A stretch of DNA of 49,713 nucleotides from Melioribacter roseus (GTDB taxonomy: Bacteria; Bacteroidota; Ignavibacteria; Ignavibacteriales; Melioribacteraceae), in assembly GCA_020724265.1 (NCBI GenBank), contig DYHH01000029.1, forward strand, positions 1-49,713. The letters are read 5' to 3'. Both the position numbers and the translations under genes were made by a program. A model generated the notes under the pieces. That model did not search any database and was not told the origin of the DNA. It saw only the letters and a program-made list of their open reading frames with translations. Position 1 is the stretch's first letter; the number at the start of each line of letters is the position of its first letter. Positions 24,533 to 34,128 of the stretch are shown piece after piece.

Positions 24533-25723
24533 TTAACTTATTACCCAGATATCATTTTGAATACTTAATTGAGTATTATCAAGAAAAACGGCACGTCCAA
24601 CTCCACCAGGTCTGAAGTCAGTTACAATATCAACATGCTGTGCTGATTTATTCATAATTCCTTTTTTTAGAAATTCATCAATTTCGTTTTTCCCTTCAAT
24701 TGAATTCGGTTCATCGGTAAAACATTCGGGATAACTTGCACCGATTGCAATGTGAAGTGTTCCACCGACTTTCTCTACAAACAAGGGATGTTTAAGAACT
24801 TTTTTAATTCCGTTATTCATACCTAATGCAACTTCACCCAGCCGATGAGAACCTTCATCTGTTTCAATTATTTTGGCTAATGCATCGTGTCCTTTATCAG
24901 CAGAATATTCAACAATATTTCCACTCTGAAATTTCAGATAAATACCTTGAATAGTTGTACCCCCTTGAAAAACAGGTAAGTCAACAAAAATTTCTCCTTC
25001 AACACTGTTGGCATTTGGACTTGTAAAAACCTCTCCATCGGGAAAGTTTCTTTTACCGGTACATTTAACAATATTTCTTTTTGAGATATTCATTTTTAAT
25101 ACTAATTCATTGCCATTATGCGGATGCTCGGTAATAATAGTAATCTCTTTACTCGACTTCATTTTTTGATAGATATCTTCTTCGACTTCCTCCAACATTC
25201 TCGGGTCAACAGTTGAAGCGGAAACAATTACATTGGCATAATCATCTAAAGTCATTCCCTCTAAATCCGCAAAGCCTTGAGTAGGGAATAGTGTCAGAAC
25301 CCAGGGTTTGCCGAGCCGAATATTTTTATATGGTTCATCAGCTCGCATTATTGCTTTAGCATTTAATTCCGGTAAACCTTCAAAAAGTTTTGGATTCTCA
25401 GCACCAAGAATTTCAATATACTTAGTCATATTATTGTATCGTTCGGTCAACCAATCCGGCACACGTTCAATTTGTTTAACCGTTCCGTGCTTGGCAATAG
25501 ATGCACCCCAAACTCTACCTCTATCATTATCAGGTGTAACTAAGTTAACATCGGCAATTGCGCCGGCTCTAAAAATTTTATCCTGTAAAACCGAAATAAG
25601 AGGCCAGCAGATATGTTCGCCCTTAATCATTACAACATCGTCAGGGGATATTCCGTCAAGCGAATAGTTGAGAAGGTAGTCTGCCCAAATATTCAGATCT
25701 TCTTGAGAAATATTAACTTGCAT
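24533..25723 (-). CDS. M29 family metallo-aminopeptidase
   Basis: 396 residues, the standard length for the AmpS/AmpT/PepS family, which removes N-terminal residues using two metal ions. Visible metal-site segments are NFPDGEVFTSPN, RLGEVALGMN, LHIAIGASYPE and QHVDIVTDF, supplying the usual Glu, Glu, His, His and Asp ligands. The product is cytoplasmic, with no signal peptide. It overlaps nothing but sits 2 bp from the MscS gene and 11 bp from arginine deiminase. Release of arginine from peptides for the deiminase is a plausible but unproven link. Confidence 0.93.
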   Translation of the reverse strand: MQVNISQEDLNIWADYLLNYSLDGISPDDVVMIKGEHICWPLISVLQDKIFRAGAIADVNLVTPDNDRGRVWGASIAKHGTVKQIERVPDWLTERYNNMTKYIEILGAENPKLFEGLPELNAKAIMRADEPYKNIRLGKPWVLTLFPTQGFADLEGMTLDDYANVIVSASTVDPRMLEEVEEDIYQKMKSSKEITIITEHPHNGNELVLKMNISKRNIVKCTGKRNFPDGEVFTSPNANSVEGEIFVDLPVFQGGTTIQGIYLKFQSGNIVEYSADKGHDALAKIIETDEGSHRLGEVALGMNNGIKKVLKHPLFVEKVGGTLHIAIGASYPECFTDEPNSIEGKNEIDEFLKKGIMNKSAQHVDIVTDFRPGGVGRAVFLDNTQLSIQNDIWVIS

Positions 25724-25725
25724 AA

Positions 25726-26646
25726 TTATCCTTTAGTTTTAGTTGCTTGTTTGCTTTCTGTTGTATTATCATAAAACCGTGTAGTCGGGTAAGCGTATTG
25801 AATGTCGTTATGTTTTGCGATTTCTGTTAAAACATCTTCCCAAATATTTTGTTCGGTTGTTCTTCTTTTCCTAACATCACATAAATATCTCATTGTTAAC
25901 TTCACACCGTTTTCTTTCATTGATGTATATACAGTGGGAGTTAATACACTATAAAACACCATGAACTTACGGGAAGTTTCTTTTATTTGATTCCGGACTT
26001 CGGTTGTGAGATTTTCAGTACGTTTGTTAACAATATCCAGCAGAATTTCTTTTGCTTTCTTCCAATTACTTTCGAATGTAACCATAACTGCAATTTCATT
26101 CCAGATATAATTAAACCCGGTACTGTAATTTGCTTGATATTCCGTAAAGACTTTCCCATTAGGGATGTGAATCATTCTACCTGTGCTTTGGTCGGAATCA
26201 ACCCAGTTGCCGATTTCCATTAATGTGAATTGAAAAATTCTGATATCAATAACATCACCGGCAACGTTATTGATTTCAATACGATCACCTACTTCAAAGG
26301 GTTTGCGAAGAAGAATAAATCCCCAACCGACAAAATTTAATATCGGGTCTTTTAGAGCAATTACAAATCCGGCAGAGAGAAGACCAAAGAATGTTGCGAA
26401 GGAATCGAAGCCGTGAAACCAGATTCTTATTATTATTAAAAGAGAAATGAATGATACAAGATAGGTTAATGTTTTTCTCCACTTATATTGGAGTTTTATA
26501 TCCTCAACATTTTTTGAAACAAAGTGTAAAATTATCTTGCGTGTAATAATTAATATAAGAACAGCAACAACAGTAAGCAGAAGTTTTTCTTGAACTTCGA
26601 CTGTAATTCCAAAATGATCGGTTAACCATTCCGAGATGTAGTTCAT
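25726..26646 (-). CDS. MscS-family mechanosensitive channel
   Basis: 306 residues. Three N-terminal membrane segments end in the pore-like helix (FATFFGLLSAGFVIALKDP). The MscS beta domain follows (RKPFEVGDRIEINNVAGDVI; RMIHIPNGKVF), then a C-terminal alpha/beta domain. It belongs to a different subgroup from the YbdG-type protein at 9380. It is located 2 bp after the lipoprotein gene and 2 bp before the aminopeptidase gene, clearly within an operon. Confidence 0.92.
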   Translation of the reverse strand: MNYISEWLTDHFGITVEVQEKLLLTVVAVLILIITRKIILHFVSKNVEDIKLQYKWRKTLTYLVSFISLLIIIRIWFHGFDSFATFFGLLSAGFVIALKDPILNFVGWGFILLRKPFEVGDRIEINNVAGDVIDIRIFQFTLMEIGNWVDSDQSTGRMIHIPNGKVFTEYQANYSTGFNYIWNEIAVMVTFESNWKKAKEILLDIVNKRTENLTTEVRNQIKETSRKFMVFYSVLTPTVYTSMKENGVKLTMRYLCDVRKRRTTEQNIWEDVLTEIAKHNDIQYAYPTTRFYDNTTESKQATKTKG

Positions 26647-26648
26647 AT

Positions 26649-27203
26649 TTATTTAAAATGTATTGATGTAGAAATCTTTTCAAAAGTTCTTCTGAATTTC
26701 ATAAAATCTTCTGGCATTGAGGTAGAGTTAATTACAAAACCCATCCCGTCCCTATAAAATATATATCCCATAGAAGCTAAATCCTTTAACCTGCTGGTAT
26801 AACCGAAAATTATCCATCTGGATTCGACACCGTTGATTACTTGCTTACCTTCCTCCTTTATATTCATATTAGCCAACTGAGTCGGCAGATAACTTTTTGA
26901 ATATTGTAAATAAGCATCAACGTTATCAACGGAATCCGGTAAAGTTTCAAGAAAGATATTTACATTTTCTCTAAACAGGTCCATTTTACCCTCACTTGGT
27001 GATTGGAATACAACAATAGAACCGGTTATTTGTTCGCTGTCTTTGCCAAAACCTTCTCTATAACTCCAATCTTCCGGGTAATAAATTGAAAAACCATATT
27101 CATCATTTTCATATAACTCATATCCATCCCATTTATCTTTTCCGCAGCTTAATAAAAAGATGAGTGTAAATAACAAGAGAAATATTGAAGATAATTTTTT
27201 CAT
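26649..27203 (-). CDS. Lipoprotein, PsbP-like
   Basis: 184 residues with a type II signal peptide and lipobox (FLLSCGKD, Cys20). The mature domain starts YENDEYGFSIYYPEDWSYRE, the pattern of PsbP/DUF1795-like proteins, and continues with beta-rich segments. Membrane-anchored; no enzymatic residues visible. A good ribosome site, AGGAG, lies 5 nt before the ATG. It sits 30 bp after metH and 2 bp before the MscS gene. Confidence 0.82.
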   Translation of the reverse strand: MKKLSSIFLLLFTLIFLLSCGKDKWDGYELYENDEYGFSIYYPEDWSYREGFGKDSEQITGSIVVFQSPSEGKMDLFRENVNIFLETLPDSVDNVDAYLQYSKSYLPTQLANMNIKEEGKQVINGVESRWIIFGYTSRLKDLASMGYIFYRDGMGFVINSTSMPEDFMKFRRTFEKISTSIHFK

Positions 27204-27233
27204 GTAACTCCTTTGCTGATAAAAATGAATTCA

Positions 27234-30200
27234 TTATTGGTAATTTAATATAGAACTTAACCATTTTTCAACTTCTTTGGTACTCATACCTTTCCGTTTT
27301 GCATAATCTCTAACTTGGTCTTCAGCTAATTTCCCGACATTAAAATATTTTGATTCGGGGTGAGCAAAATATAAACCGCAAACAGAAGCAGCCGGATGCA
27401 TTGCCAAGCTTTCTGTAAGATTTATTCCTGTTGATTTTTTCACATTTAATAACTTGAACAAGGTGAGTTTTTCTGTGTGATCCGGTTGAGCCGGGTAACC
27501 CGGTGCCGGACGAATACCAGCATATTTTTCTGCTATTAATTCCTCATTAGATAATTTTTCTTCGACAGAGTAACCCCAAATTTCTGTTCTAACTTTTTTG
27601 TGAAGTAATTCTGCGAAAGCTTCGGCAAGTCTATCGGCAATTGCTTTTACTAGAATACTATTATAATCATCATGACTTGATTCATAACTTTTTACCAGTT
27701 CATCTGCGCCAATTCCGGCAGTTACGGCAAACGCACCAATGTAATCATTTATCCCAGATTCCTTTGGGGCAATAAAATCAGATAGTGCAACGTTTGGTAA
27801 GTTTGTAGTTTTTAACAACTGTTGTCTAAGTGTGTGAAATGAGGCAAGCAATCCTTTCCTTGATTCATCAACATAAACCTCTATATCATCGTCAACAGAA
27901 TTTGCGGGGAAGATTCCGCAAACTGCGTTTGCTTTCAATAATTTTTGCTCGATGATTTTATAAAGTAATGTGTTTGCATCATCAAAAAGTTTTTTAGCTT
28001 CGATTCCGTAATTTTTATTATCGAATATTGCAGGGTACCTTCCTTTTAATTCCCAAGTTAGGAAGAAAGGTGTCCAATCTATATAATTTCTAATCTCTGA
28101 AAGTGAGTAGTCATGTAAAACTTTAACACCAAGTTGATTTGGTTTTGAAATCGATTCAAAAGTATAAGTTGGTTTATTCTTACGCGCTTCTTCGATTGAG
28201 ATTAATTTTTTCTCACTTTGTTTGCGTTTATGATTTTCTCTCAATTCGACATATTCATTACGGATAGCGGTTATAAATTCATCGGCAACTTTTTCGTTTA
28301 GAAGATTTCCAACTACACTAACACTTCTTGAAGCATCAAGTACATGAATTGTTGGTCCGCTATAACTAGGTTCAACTTTTACAGCGGTATGAATTCTTGA
28401 TGTTGTTGCTCCTCCGATTAACAATGGTAATTTTATGTTCATTCTTTCCATTTCTTTTGCCACGTGAACCATTTCATCAAGTGATGGAGTAATCAATCCA
28501 CTTAAGCCGATTATATCAACATTTTTTTCAACTGCTGTTGAAAGAATTTTATCCGATGGAACCATTACTCCGAGATCAATCACATCATAATTATTGCATC
28601 CGAGTACGACACCGACAATATTTTTCCCGATATCGTGAACATCGCCTTTTACTGTTGCAAGAAGAACGGTTCCGTTATTTCTGATGTTGCCGGATTTCTT
28701 TTTCTCTGCTTCGATAAATGGAATTAAGAAAGCGACAGATTTTTTCATAACCCGAGCACTTTTTACAACCTGTGGTAAAAACATTTTTCCCGAACCAAAA
28801 AGATCACCGACTATATTCATTCCGTCCATCAATGGTCCTTCAATTACTTGAAGTGCTGATGGATATTTTTGTCTAGCTTCTTCTGTGTCTGCTTCTATAA
28901 AATCTGTAATGCCTTTTACTAAAGAATGCTTAAGTCTTTCTTCAACCGAAGTATTTCGCCATTCGGCAGACTGAATTTCTGATTTATCTTTTTGTTTTAC
29001 ATTTTCTGCAAATTCAGTCAATCGTTCGGTTGCATCAGTTCTTCTATTAAGTAAAACATCTTCAACTCTTTCTAAAAGCTCTTTTGGAATTTCTTCATAT
29101 ACTTCAAGTTGACCGGCATTGACGATGCCCATATCCATACCGGCTTCAATGGCATGGTATAAGAATGCTGAATGAATAGCTTCTCTTACCGTATCATTTC
29201 CTCTGAAAGAAAAAGATACGTTGCTGACACCGCCGGATACTTTGGCGAGAGGAAGATTTTTCTTTATCCATCTTGTCGCTTCTATATAATTTATTGCATA
29301 TTCGTTGTGTTCTTCTATTCCCGTTGCAATAGCAAATATGTTTGGATCAAAGATTATATCCTGAGGAGGAAACCCAACTTGCTCGGTCAAAATTTTATAA
29401 GCTCGTTTGCATATATTAATTTTACGCTCAAAAGTATCCGCTTGTCCGTCTTCATCAAATGCCATAACTATCACAGCCGCACCATAATGCATCACCTTTT
29501 TAGCATGATTTATAAATTCTTCTTCACCTTCTTTCAAACTGATTGAATTAACTATACCTTTACCTTGTAAACATTTTAATCCTGCTTCAATAACAGACCA
29601 CTTTGAAGAATCCAGCATTATAGGAAGTTTAGCAATTTCGGGTTCGGATGAAAGTAAATTTAAAAATTTGACCATGGCTTTTTCTGAATCGATCATTCCT
29701 TCATCCATGTTTATATCTAATACTTGAGCACCTCCTTCAACTTGGTGACGCGCAACGGATAACGCCTCTTCATAATTATCTTCTTTTATTAAACGCGCAA
29801 ACTTTTTTGAACCTGTTACATTTGTTCTTTCGCCGATGTTAATGAAATTTGAATCTGGTCTCAAAACTAATGGTTCTAATCCGCTTAATCTTAAATATGG
29901 TTCGACTTTTGGAATTTGACGAGGTTTATGTTGAACAGCCATTTCTGCGAATACTTTAATATGATCGGGTGTTGTTCCGCAGCATCCGCCGACAATATTA
30001 TAAAAACCGGCTTCTGCAAATTCATCCAACACTTTTTTCATCGCTTCGGGTGATTCGTCATACTCACCAAATTCATTTGGTAAACCGGCATTCGGATAAA
30101 TTGAAATATAACAATTGGCAATTTTGGATAACTCTTGTATAAAAGGGCGCATTTGTTTCGGACCGAGTGAACAATTGAGTCCGACACTTAACAAATTTTT

Positions 30201-30908
30201 TACATGTGAAATTGAAATCCAAAAGGCTTCGGTTGTTTGTCCCGATAAAGTTCTTCCGCTTTGGTCAACAATTGTACCTGAAATCATAATGGGTATTTCT
30301 TGATTTCTTTCTTCCAGCAAATCTTGAATTGCAACAAGTGCGGCTTTAGCATTTAACGTATCGAATATTGTTTCGACTAACAATATATCCGCACCACCAT
30401 CAAGCAGACCTTTAACAGCTTCTTTATATGATTCATAAACTTCATCAAAAGTTACTGCCCGGAAACCGGGATCATTAACATCCGGAGAAAGCGATAGTGC
30501 TTTATTCATTGGACCGATTGCACCGGCAACAAATCGAGGTTTACTCGGATCTTTTTTCATTACTTCATCAACAGCAGATTTAGCAATTTCAGCAGCAGCT
30601 TTATTTATTTCATAAGCAATATGTTCAGTTTTATAATCTGCTTGAGAAATTGAAGTGCCGTTAAATGTATTAGTCTCAATTATATCGGCACCGGCTTCAA
30701 GATATTGTTTATGGATTTCTTTAATTACTTGTGGTTGAGTTAATGAAAGAATATCATTATTGCCCTTTAACTCATTTGAGTGATCTTTAAATTTTTCACC
30801 TCGGTAATCGGAATCGGTTAATTTATATCTTTGAATCATGGTTCCCATTGCTCCGTCAATTACCATGATTCTTTCATTAAGTATATTTATTAATTGATCA
30901 ATTAGCAT
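27234..30908 (-). CDS. metH: Cobalamin-dependent methionine synthase
   Basis: 1224 residues, full length with all four modules. The homocysteine domain (~1-325) has zinc-ligand cysteines in GLNCSLGP and [11 protein letters not shown]. The methyltetrahydrofolate domain (~350-610) contains [18 protein letters not shown] and [10 protein letters not shown]. The cobalamin domain (~640-880) has the axial-ligand motif [14 protein letters not shown]. The reactivation domain (~890-1220) has the AdoMet motif [12 protein letters not shown]. It methylates homocysteine to methionine in the cytoplasm. Only 85 bp separate it from the divergent hldD start, and I see no SAM or cobalamin riboswitch there. It heads a run of at least six closely spaced minus-strand genes. 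Confidence 0.98.
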   Translation of the reverse strand: MLIDQLINILNERIMVIDGAMGTMIQRYKLTDSDYRGEKFKDHSNELKGNNDILSLTQPQVIKEIHKQYLEAGADIIETNTFNGTSISQADYKTEHIAYEINKAAAEIAKSAVDEVMKKDPSKPRFVAGAIGPMNKALSLSPDVNDPGFRAVTFDEVYESYKEAVKGLLDGGADILLVETIFDTLNAKAALVAIQDLLEERNQEIPIMISGTIVDQSGRTLSGQTTEAFWISISHVKNLLSVGLNCSLGPKQMRPFIQELSKIANCYISIYPNAGLPNEFGEYDESPEAMKKVLDEFAEAGFYNIVGGCCGTTPDHIKVFAEMAVQHKPRQIPKVEPYLRLSGLEPLVLRPDSNFINIGERTNVTGSKKFARLIKEDNYEEALSVARHQVEGGAQVLDINMDEGMIDSEKAMVKFLNLLSSEPEIAKLPIMLDSSKWSVIEAGLKCLQGKGIVNSISLKEGEEEFINHAKKVMHYGAAVIVMAFDEDGQADTFERKINICKRAYKILTEQVGFPPQDIIFDPNIFAIATGIEEHNEYAINYIEATRWIKKNLPLAKVSGGVSNVSFSFRGNDTVREAIHSAFLYHAIEAGMDMGIVNAGQLEVYEEIPKELLERVEDVLLNRRTDATERLTEFAENVKQKDKSEIQSAEWRNTSVEERLKHSLVKGITDFIEADTEEARQKYPSALQVIEGPLMDGMNIVGDLFGSGKMFLPQVVKSARVMKKSVAFLIPFIEAEKKKSGNIRNNGTVLLATVKGDVHDIGKNIVGVVLGCNNYDVIDLGVMVPSDKILSTAVEKNVDIIGLSGLITPSLDEMVHVAKEMERMNIKLPLLIGGATTSRIHTAVKVEPSYSGPTIHVLDASRSVSVVGNLLNEKVADEFITAIRNEYVELRENHKRKQSEKKLISIEEARKNKPTYTFESISKPNQLGVKVLHDYSLSEIRNYIDWTPFFLTWELKGRYPAIFDNKNYGIEAKKLFDDANTLLYKIIEQKLLKANAVCGIFPANSVDDDIEVYVDESRKGLLASFHTLRQQLLKTTNLPNVALSDFIAPKESGINDYIGAFAVTAGIGADELVKSYESSHDDYNSILVKAIADRLAEAFAELLHKKVRTEIWGYSVEEKLSNEELIAEKYAGIRPAPGYPAQPDHTEKLTLFKLLNVKKSTGINLTESLAMHPAASVCGLYFAHPESKYFNVGKLAEDQVRDYAKRKGMSTKEVEKWLSSILNYQ

Positions 30909-30993
30909 ATCTATAGTATAACCTTTCTTTGAAGATGAAGCCCAATATAGTTAAATTAGCTTTCAATATAAATTGATAGGAGTGAGCATAACT

Positions 30994-31968
30994 ATGATAA
31001 TTGTAACAGGCGGTGCCGGTTTTATAGGAAGTGCAACTGTATGGAAACTTAATCAAGTTGGTAGACATGATATTGTAATAGTTGATGAATTGGGAGACGG
31101 CGAAAAGTGGAAAAACTTGAACGGACTTTCATTTGCGGACATATATCACAAAGCTGATTTTCTTGATATGGTTTTAGACAATGAAGTTCCTTTTGAACCG
31201 GAAGCAATTATTCATCTCGGTGCATGTTCTTCTACAACTGAAAAAGATGCAGATTATCTATTACATAATAATTTTGTTTATACAGTCGAACTTGCGAAGT
31301 ATGCCCTTGAAAGAGATATACGATTTATTTATGCATCTTCCGCAGCCACTTACGGAAGCGGTGAATTCGGTTATGACGATAATGAAGATGAGTTGGAAAA
31401 ATTAAGACCGCTGAACATGTACGGCTATTCAAAACAAATGTTTGATCTTTGGGCTAAACAGAATAAAGTTTTAGACAGAATTGTCGGACTAAAATATTTT
31501 AACGTATACGGACCGAACGAATTTCATAAAGGTGATATGCGAAGTGTTGTTCATAAATCATTTGAACAAATTAGTGATACGGGAAAAGTAAAGTTATTTA
31601 AATCAACCGATCCCAAATATACTGACGGCGGTCAGATGCGTGATTTTATTTATGTGAAGGATGCTGTGGATATGACATTATTCTTTCTCGAAAATAATGA
31701 AGCAAACGGAATTTATAATATTGGTACAGGCAAAGCCAGAACATGGAATGATTTGGTGACCTCAGTATTTAATTCAATCGGTAAACCGGTAAACATCGAG
31801 TACATTGACATGCCTCAGCATTTACTCGGCAAGTATCAAAATTTTACCGAAGCTGAAAATGATAAGTTGGAAAAAGTTGGTTACTCAAAACAGATCACGT
31901 CACTTGAAAAAGGTGTTGAAGACTATGTGAAAAATTACCTTTTGAAAAACGAGTACCTGGCTTGGTAA
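30994..31968 (+). CDS. hldD: ADP-L-glycero-D-manno-heptose 6-epimerase
   Basis: About 324 residues from MIIVTGGAGFIGSATVWKLN, the NADP-binding Rossmann start seen in E. coli HldD/RfaD. An upstream in-frame TTG (30973) is less likely. Family-specific stretches are DELGDGEKWKNL, HLGACSSTTEKDADYL, the catalytic YGYSKQMFDLW (YxxxK) and KYFNVYGPNEFHKGDM. The enzyme epimerises ADP-D-glycero-D-manno-heptose for the LPS inner core, evidence of a Gram-negative outer membrane. No other heptose genes are near. A hairpin follows 10 bp after the stop. Confidence 0.95.
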   Translation: MIIVTGGAGFIGSATVWKLNQVGRHDIVIVDELGDGEKWKNLNGLSFADIYHKADFLDMVLDNEVPFEPEAIIHLGACSSTTEKDADYLLHNNFVYTVELAKYALERDIRFIYASSAATYGSGEFGYDDNEDELEKLRPLNMYGYSKQMFDLWAKQNKVLDRIVGLKYFNVYGPNEFHKGDMRSVVHKSFEQISDTGKVKLFKSTDPKYTDGGQMRDFIYVKDAVDMTLFFLENNEANGIYNIGTGKARTWNDLVTSVFNSIGKPVNIEYIDMPQHLLGKYQNFTEAENDKLEKVGYSKQITSLEKGVEDYVKNYLLKNEYLAW

Positions 31969-31978
31969 TAACTGCCGT

Positions 31979-32015
31979 AACCTTCGAGGTCAAATGCATT
32001 GTGACCTCGAAGGTT
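31979..32015 (+). terminator. CCTTCGAGG-family hairpin after hldD
   Basis: AACCTTCGAGGTC and GACCTCGAAGGTT form a perfect 13-bp stem with an 11-nt loop. There is no long U-run. Same family as the hairpins at 3020, 20635, 22080 and 22200. It may end hldD transcription or be a dispersed palindromic element. Confidence 0.65.
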
Positions 32016-32052
32016 GCCGGTTTGTCAAATAATTTATGATGATGGAGAATGA

Positions 32053-32511
32053 ATGAAGTTAGCAACATTATGTTACGTACAAAAAGATAAAAGAACATTA
32101 ATGCTCTACCGTAATAAAAAAGAAAACGATTATCACGAAGGGAAGTGGAATGGTTTAGGCGGTAAATTTGAAATTGGTGAATCTCCCGAAGATTGTGCAA
32201 TAAGAGAAATAAAAGAAGAAGCCGGACTGACTGTAAAGAATCTTTACATGAAAGGATTTATAACTTTTCCTTTATTTGACGGGAAAGATGATTGGCATGT
32301 GTTTCTATTTGTAATTGATGAATTTGATGGTAAATTAATTAATTCACCAGAAGGTGAACTTGAATGGATTGATAACGATAAATTATCGGAGATAAATCTT
32401 TGGGAAGGTGATAAAATATTTATCCCATGGCTTTTCCAAGATAAATTTTTCAGTGCTAAGTTTAATTATGTGGATGGTAAGTTTGTTGATTATCAAGTGA
32501 GATTTTATTGA
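32053..32511 (+). CDS. Nudix hydrolase, MutT-like
   Basis: 152 residues with a complete Nudix box (GGKFEIGESPEDCAIREIKEEAG, that is G-x5-E-x7-REUxEExGU, at about residues 36-58) preceded by KWNGLGG. The relatives most like it hydrolyse 8-oxo-dGTP or other nucleoside triphosphates, but Nudix specificity is hard to read from sequence. GGAG lies 7 nt before the ATG. The 3' end overlaps the convergent DUF5615 gene by 7 bp. Confidence 0.92.
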   Translation: MKLATLCYVQKDKRTLMLYRNKKENDYHEGKWNGLGGKFEIGESPEDCAIREIKEEAGLTVKNLYMKGFITFPLFDGKDDWHVFLFVIDEFDGKLINSPEGELEWIDNDKLSEINLWEGDKIFIPWLFQDKFFSAKFNYVDGKFVDYQVRFY

Positions 32512-32873
32512 TAGAATGGAAGCGATCTTATTCTAACTTTGTCCGGCTGAATCACAATTAAAGAACCAGTAATTAGCTCTTCCTCAAAATCTTGTAATAT
32601 TCTTTCCAAGTATTTAATAAAAATTTCTGGGGTTAATGAAATATATCTGGCTAAAATTATAGATGGCTTGGTTGAATTCCATTCTGATAAAATATAACCA
32701 AAATCAGTATCAGCCGAAATTATAATCATACTGTTTTCTTTAGCGTATTGGAAAATCTCTTTATCGCTTGCCCTTGAAAGACCAAGATCATAAACATGAG
32801 TTGCTTGATGATTAAATTCAGAAAGTAATTCTATTAATTTCGGAGAGAGATTATTATCTAATAAAAAATGCAT
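32505..32873 (-). CDS. DUF5615 PIN-like toxin
   Basis: 122 residues of the DUF5615/Mut7-C-like PIN superfamily. The N-terminal MHFLLDNNLSPKLIELL carries the first acidic residue, and ISADTDFGYIL carries the second acidic cluster, both expected for metal-dependent RNase activity. The gene starts on the last base of the DUF433 stop (TAATG overlap), the normal arrangement for this toxin-antitoxin type. Cellular target unknown. Confidence 0.88.
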   Translation of the reverse strand: MHFLLDNNLSPKLIELLSEFNHQATHVYDLGLSRASDKEIFQYAKENSMIIISADTDFGYILSEWNSTKPSIILARYISLTPEIFIKYLERILQDFEEELITGSLIVIQPDKVRIRSLPFYQ

Positions 32874-33100
32874 TATAGTGAAAGTGGAATTTCACGTGTT
32901 TTAGTAATGTAACTCGCATATTCCAAACATGCTTGTATATCTTCCTTCTGCATGTCAGGATAAATTGCAAGAATTTCCTTCTCTGTTTTTCCTTCGGCTA
33001 GATGTTGTAAAATAGTAGCAACCGGAATACGGAGATCTCTAATAATCGGTACTCCACCCATTTTCTTCGGATCGGATTTTATTCTATTTAGATGAGTCAT
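32873..33100 (-). CDS. DUF433 antitoxin
   Basis: About 75 residues from MTHLNRIKSDPKK. The frame extends to an ATG at 33136, but AAGGA lies 10 nt before the ATG at 33100, and DUF433 proteins are usually this short. The core GVPIIRDLRIPVATILQHLA through YPDMQKEDIQACLEYA is the family's helix-turn-helix-like fold. It is predicted to neutralise the DUF5615 protein translated immediately downstream and probably represses their shared promoter. Confidence 0.87.
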   Translation of the reverse strand: MTHLNRIKSDPKKMGGVPIIRDLRIPVATILQHLAEGKTEKEILAIYPDMQKEDIQACLEYASYITKTREIPLSL

Positions 33101-33160
33101 GTCAAATTTTTCCTTCAAACTAATAAACAATTCCATAAAAGATAATATAATATTTCATTC

Positions 33161-33973
33161 TTACTTCTTTCCAACAATCCTTCTTTTTAAAAATCCGCAA
33201 ATCATATCATTAACATAAGATGGATTTTCGATCGGGGATAAATGTCCGGCTCTTGGAACAATTGCATATTCGGAATCTTTAATCTTATCAGCCATTTCAC
33301 GCATTACAGGTGGTGGTGTTAGTTTATCAAACGAACCACCCATAACGAGTGTTGGTATTTCAATCTTCTTTAAAAATTTTGTAGTACTAGTTCTTGCAGC
33401 CATTGCAAGCAATGATCCTTTTACTCCAATAGGATTGTTGCTTTTGCAAATGTTTGAAATATATTCAACAGTTGCTTTCATGTTTTCAAGAGATTCATCG
33501 GCAAATAAATTTGGAATCAAGTCATCTACAAACTTATCCAATCCATCGGTATTTATTTTATTTATTCCTTCTGAACGCTTTAGTTTTCCCGCATCATCAT
33601 CAGCATCAGATTTTGTATCAAGAAGAATCAATCCATTAAATCTTGATTGATCCCTTTCGGCAGCACGTAAAGCAATGTAGCCGCCCATTGAAAGTCCGCA
33701 AAGAACCGGCTTCCCGAGTTTACCTAAATCAAGTTCATGCATTAACCAAAATAAATCATCGACAAAAAATTCAATAGTGTATTGACCATCGCCTACATAA
33801 CTTTTACCTAATCCTCTTATATCGTATGTAATGATATTATAATCATTTTGAAGCGCACGGACTTGACTGTTCCACATTGTGTAGTCAAAAGGGAATCCGT
33901 GAATTAATATCACAGTTTGTTTTTCGCTATTGCCAAGGTCGTGAACTGATAAACCGTTTATCGTAATGTGCAT
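33161..33973 (-). CDS. Alpha/beta hydrolase
   Basis: About 270 residues. The ATG at 33973 has GGAG 5 nt upstream; the frame itself opens at a TTG at 34000. Features of the fold are the oxyanion segment LIHGFPFDYTMWNSQV, the nucleophile elbow GLSMGGYIAL, the acid in GGSFDKLTPP and the catalytic His in RAGHLSPIENP. The substrate is unknown; sequence style resembles 3-oxoadipate enol-lactonase-like hydrolases. Soluble, no signal peptide. Confidence 0.9.
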   Translation of the reverse strand: MHITINGLSVHDLGNSEKQTVILIHGFPFDYTMWNSQVRALQNDYNIITYDIRGLGKSYVGDGQYTIEFFVDDLFWLMHELDLGKLGKPVLCGLSMGGYIALRAAERDQSRFNGLILLDTKSDADDDAGKLKRSEGINKINTDGLDKFVDDLIPNLFADESLENMKATVEYISNICKSNNPIGVKGSLLAMAARTSTTKFLKKIEIPTLVMGGSFDKLTPPPVMREMADKIKDSEYAIVPRAGHLSPIENPSYVNDMICGFLKRRIVGKK

Positions 33974-34128
33974 AACATCTCCAAGAATTTGAGTGAACAA
34001 AATAATAAAAACTTTGTGAATGTTGAACTAAGAAAGGAATAAAAGAACTGTCACAAATTTATTACAGACAAAATATCCTTTGATTATTAATAAAGATGGA
34101 ATCTTTCCGAGGGATGTAATATTTAAAG

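Noticed and set aside
25308-25667. Plus-strand open frame of 119 codons
   Set aside because: Lies wholly antisense within the well-supported M29 aminopeptidase gene.
29172-29546. Plus-strand open frame of 124 codons
   Set aside because: Antisense within metH; Phe/Tyr/Ile-rich without any domain or start signal.
30909-30993. Cobalamin or SAM riboswitch upstream of metH
   Set aside because: The gap to hldD is 85 bp of AT-rich DNA with no B12-box or SAM-box-like core; too short for a cobalamin riboswitch.
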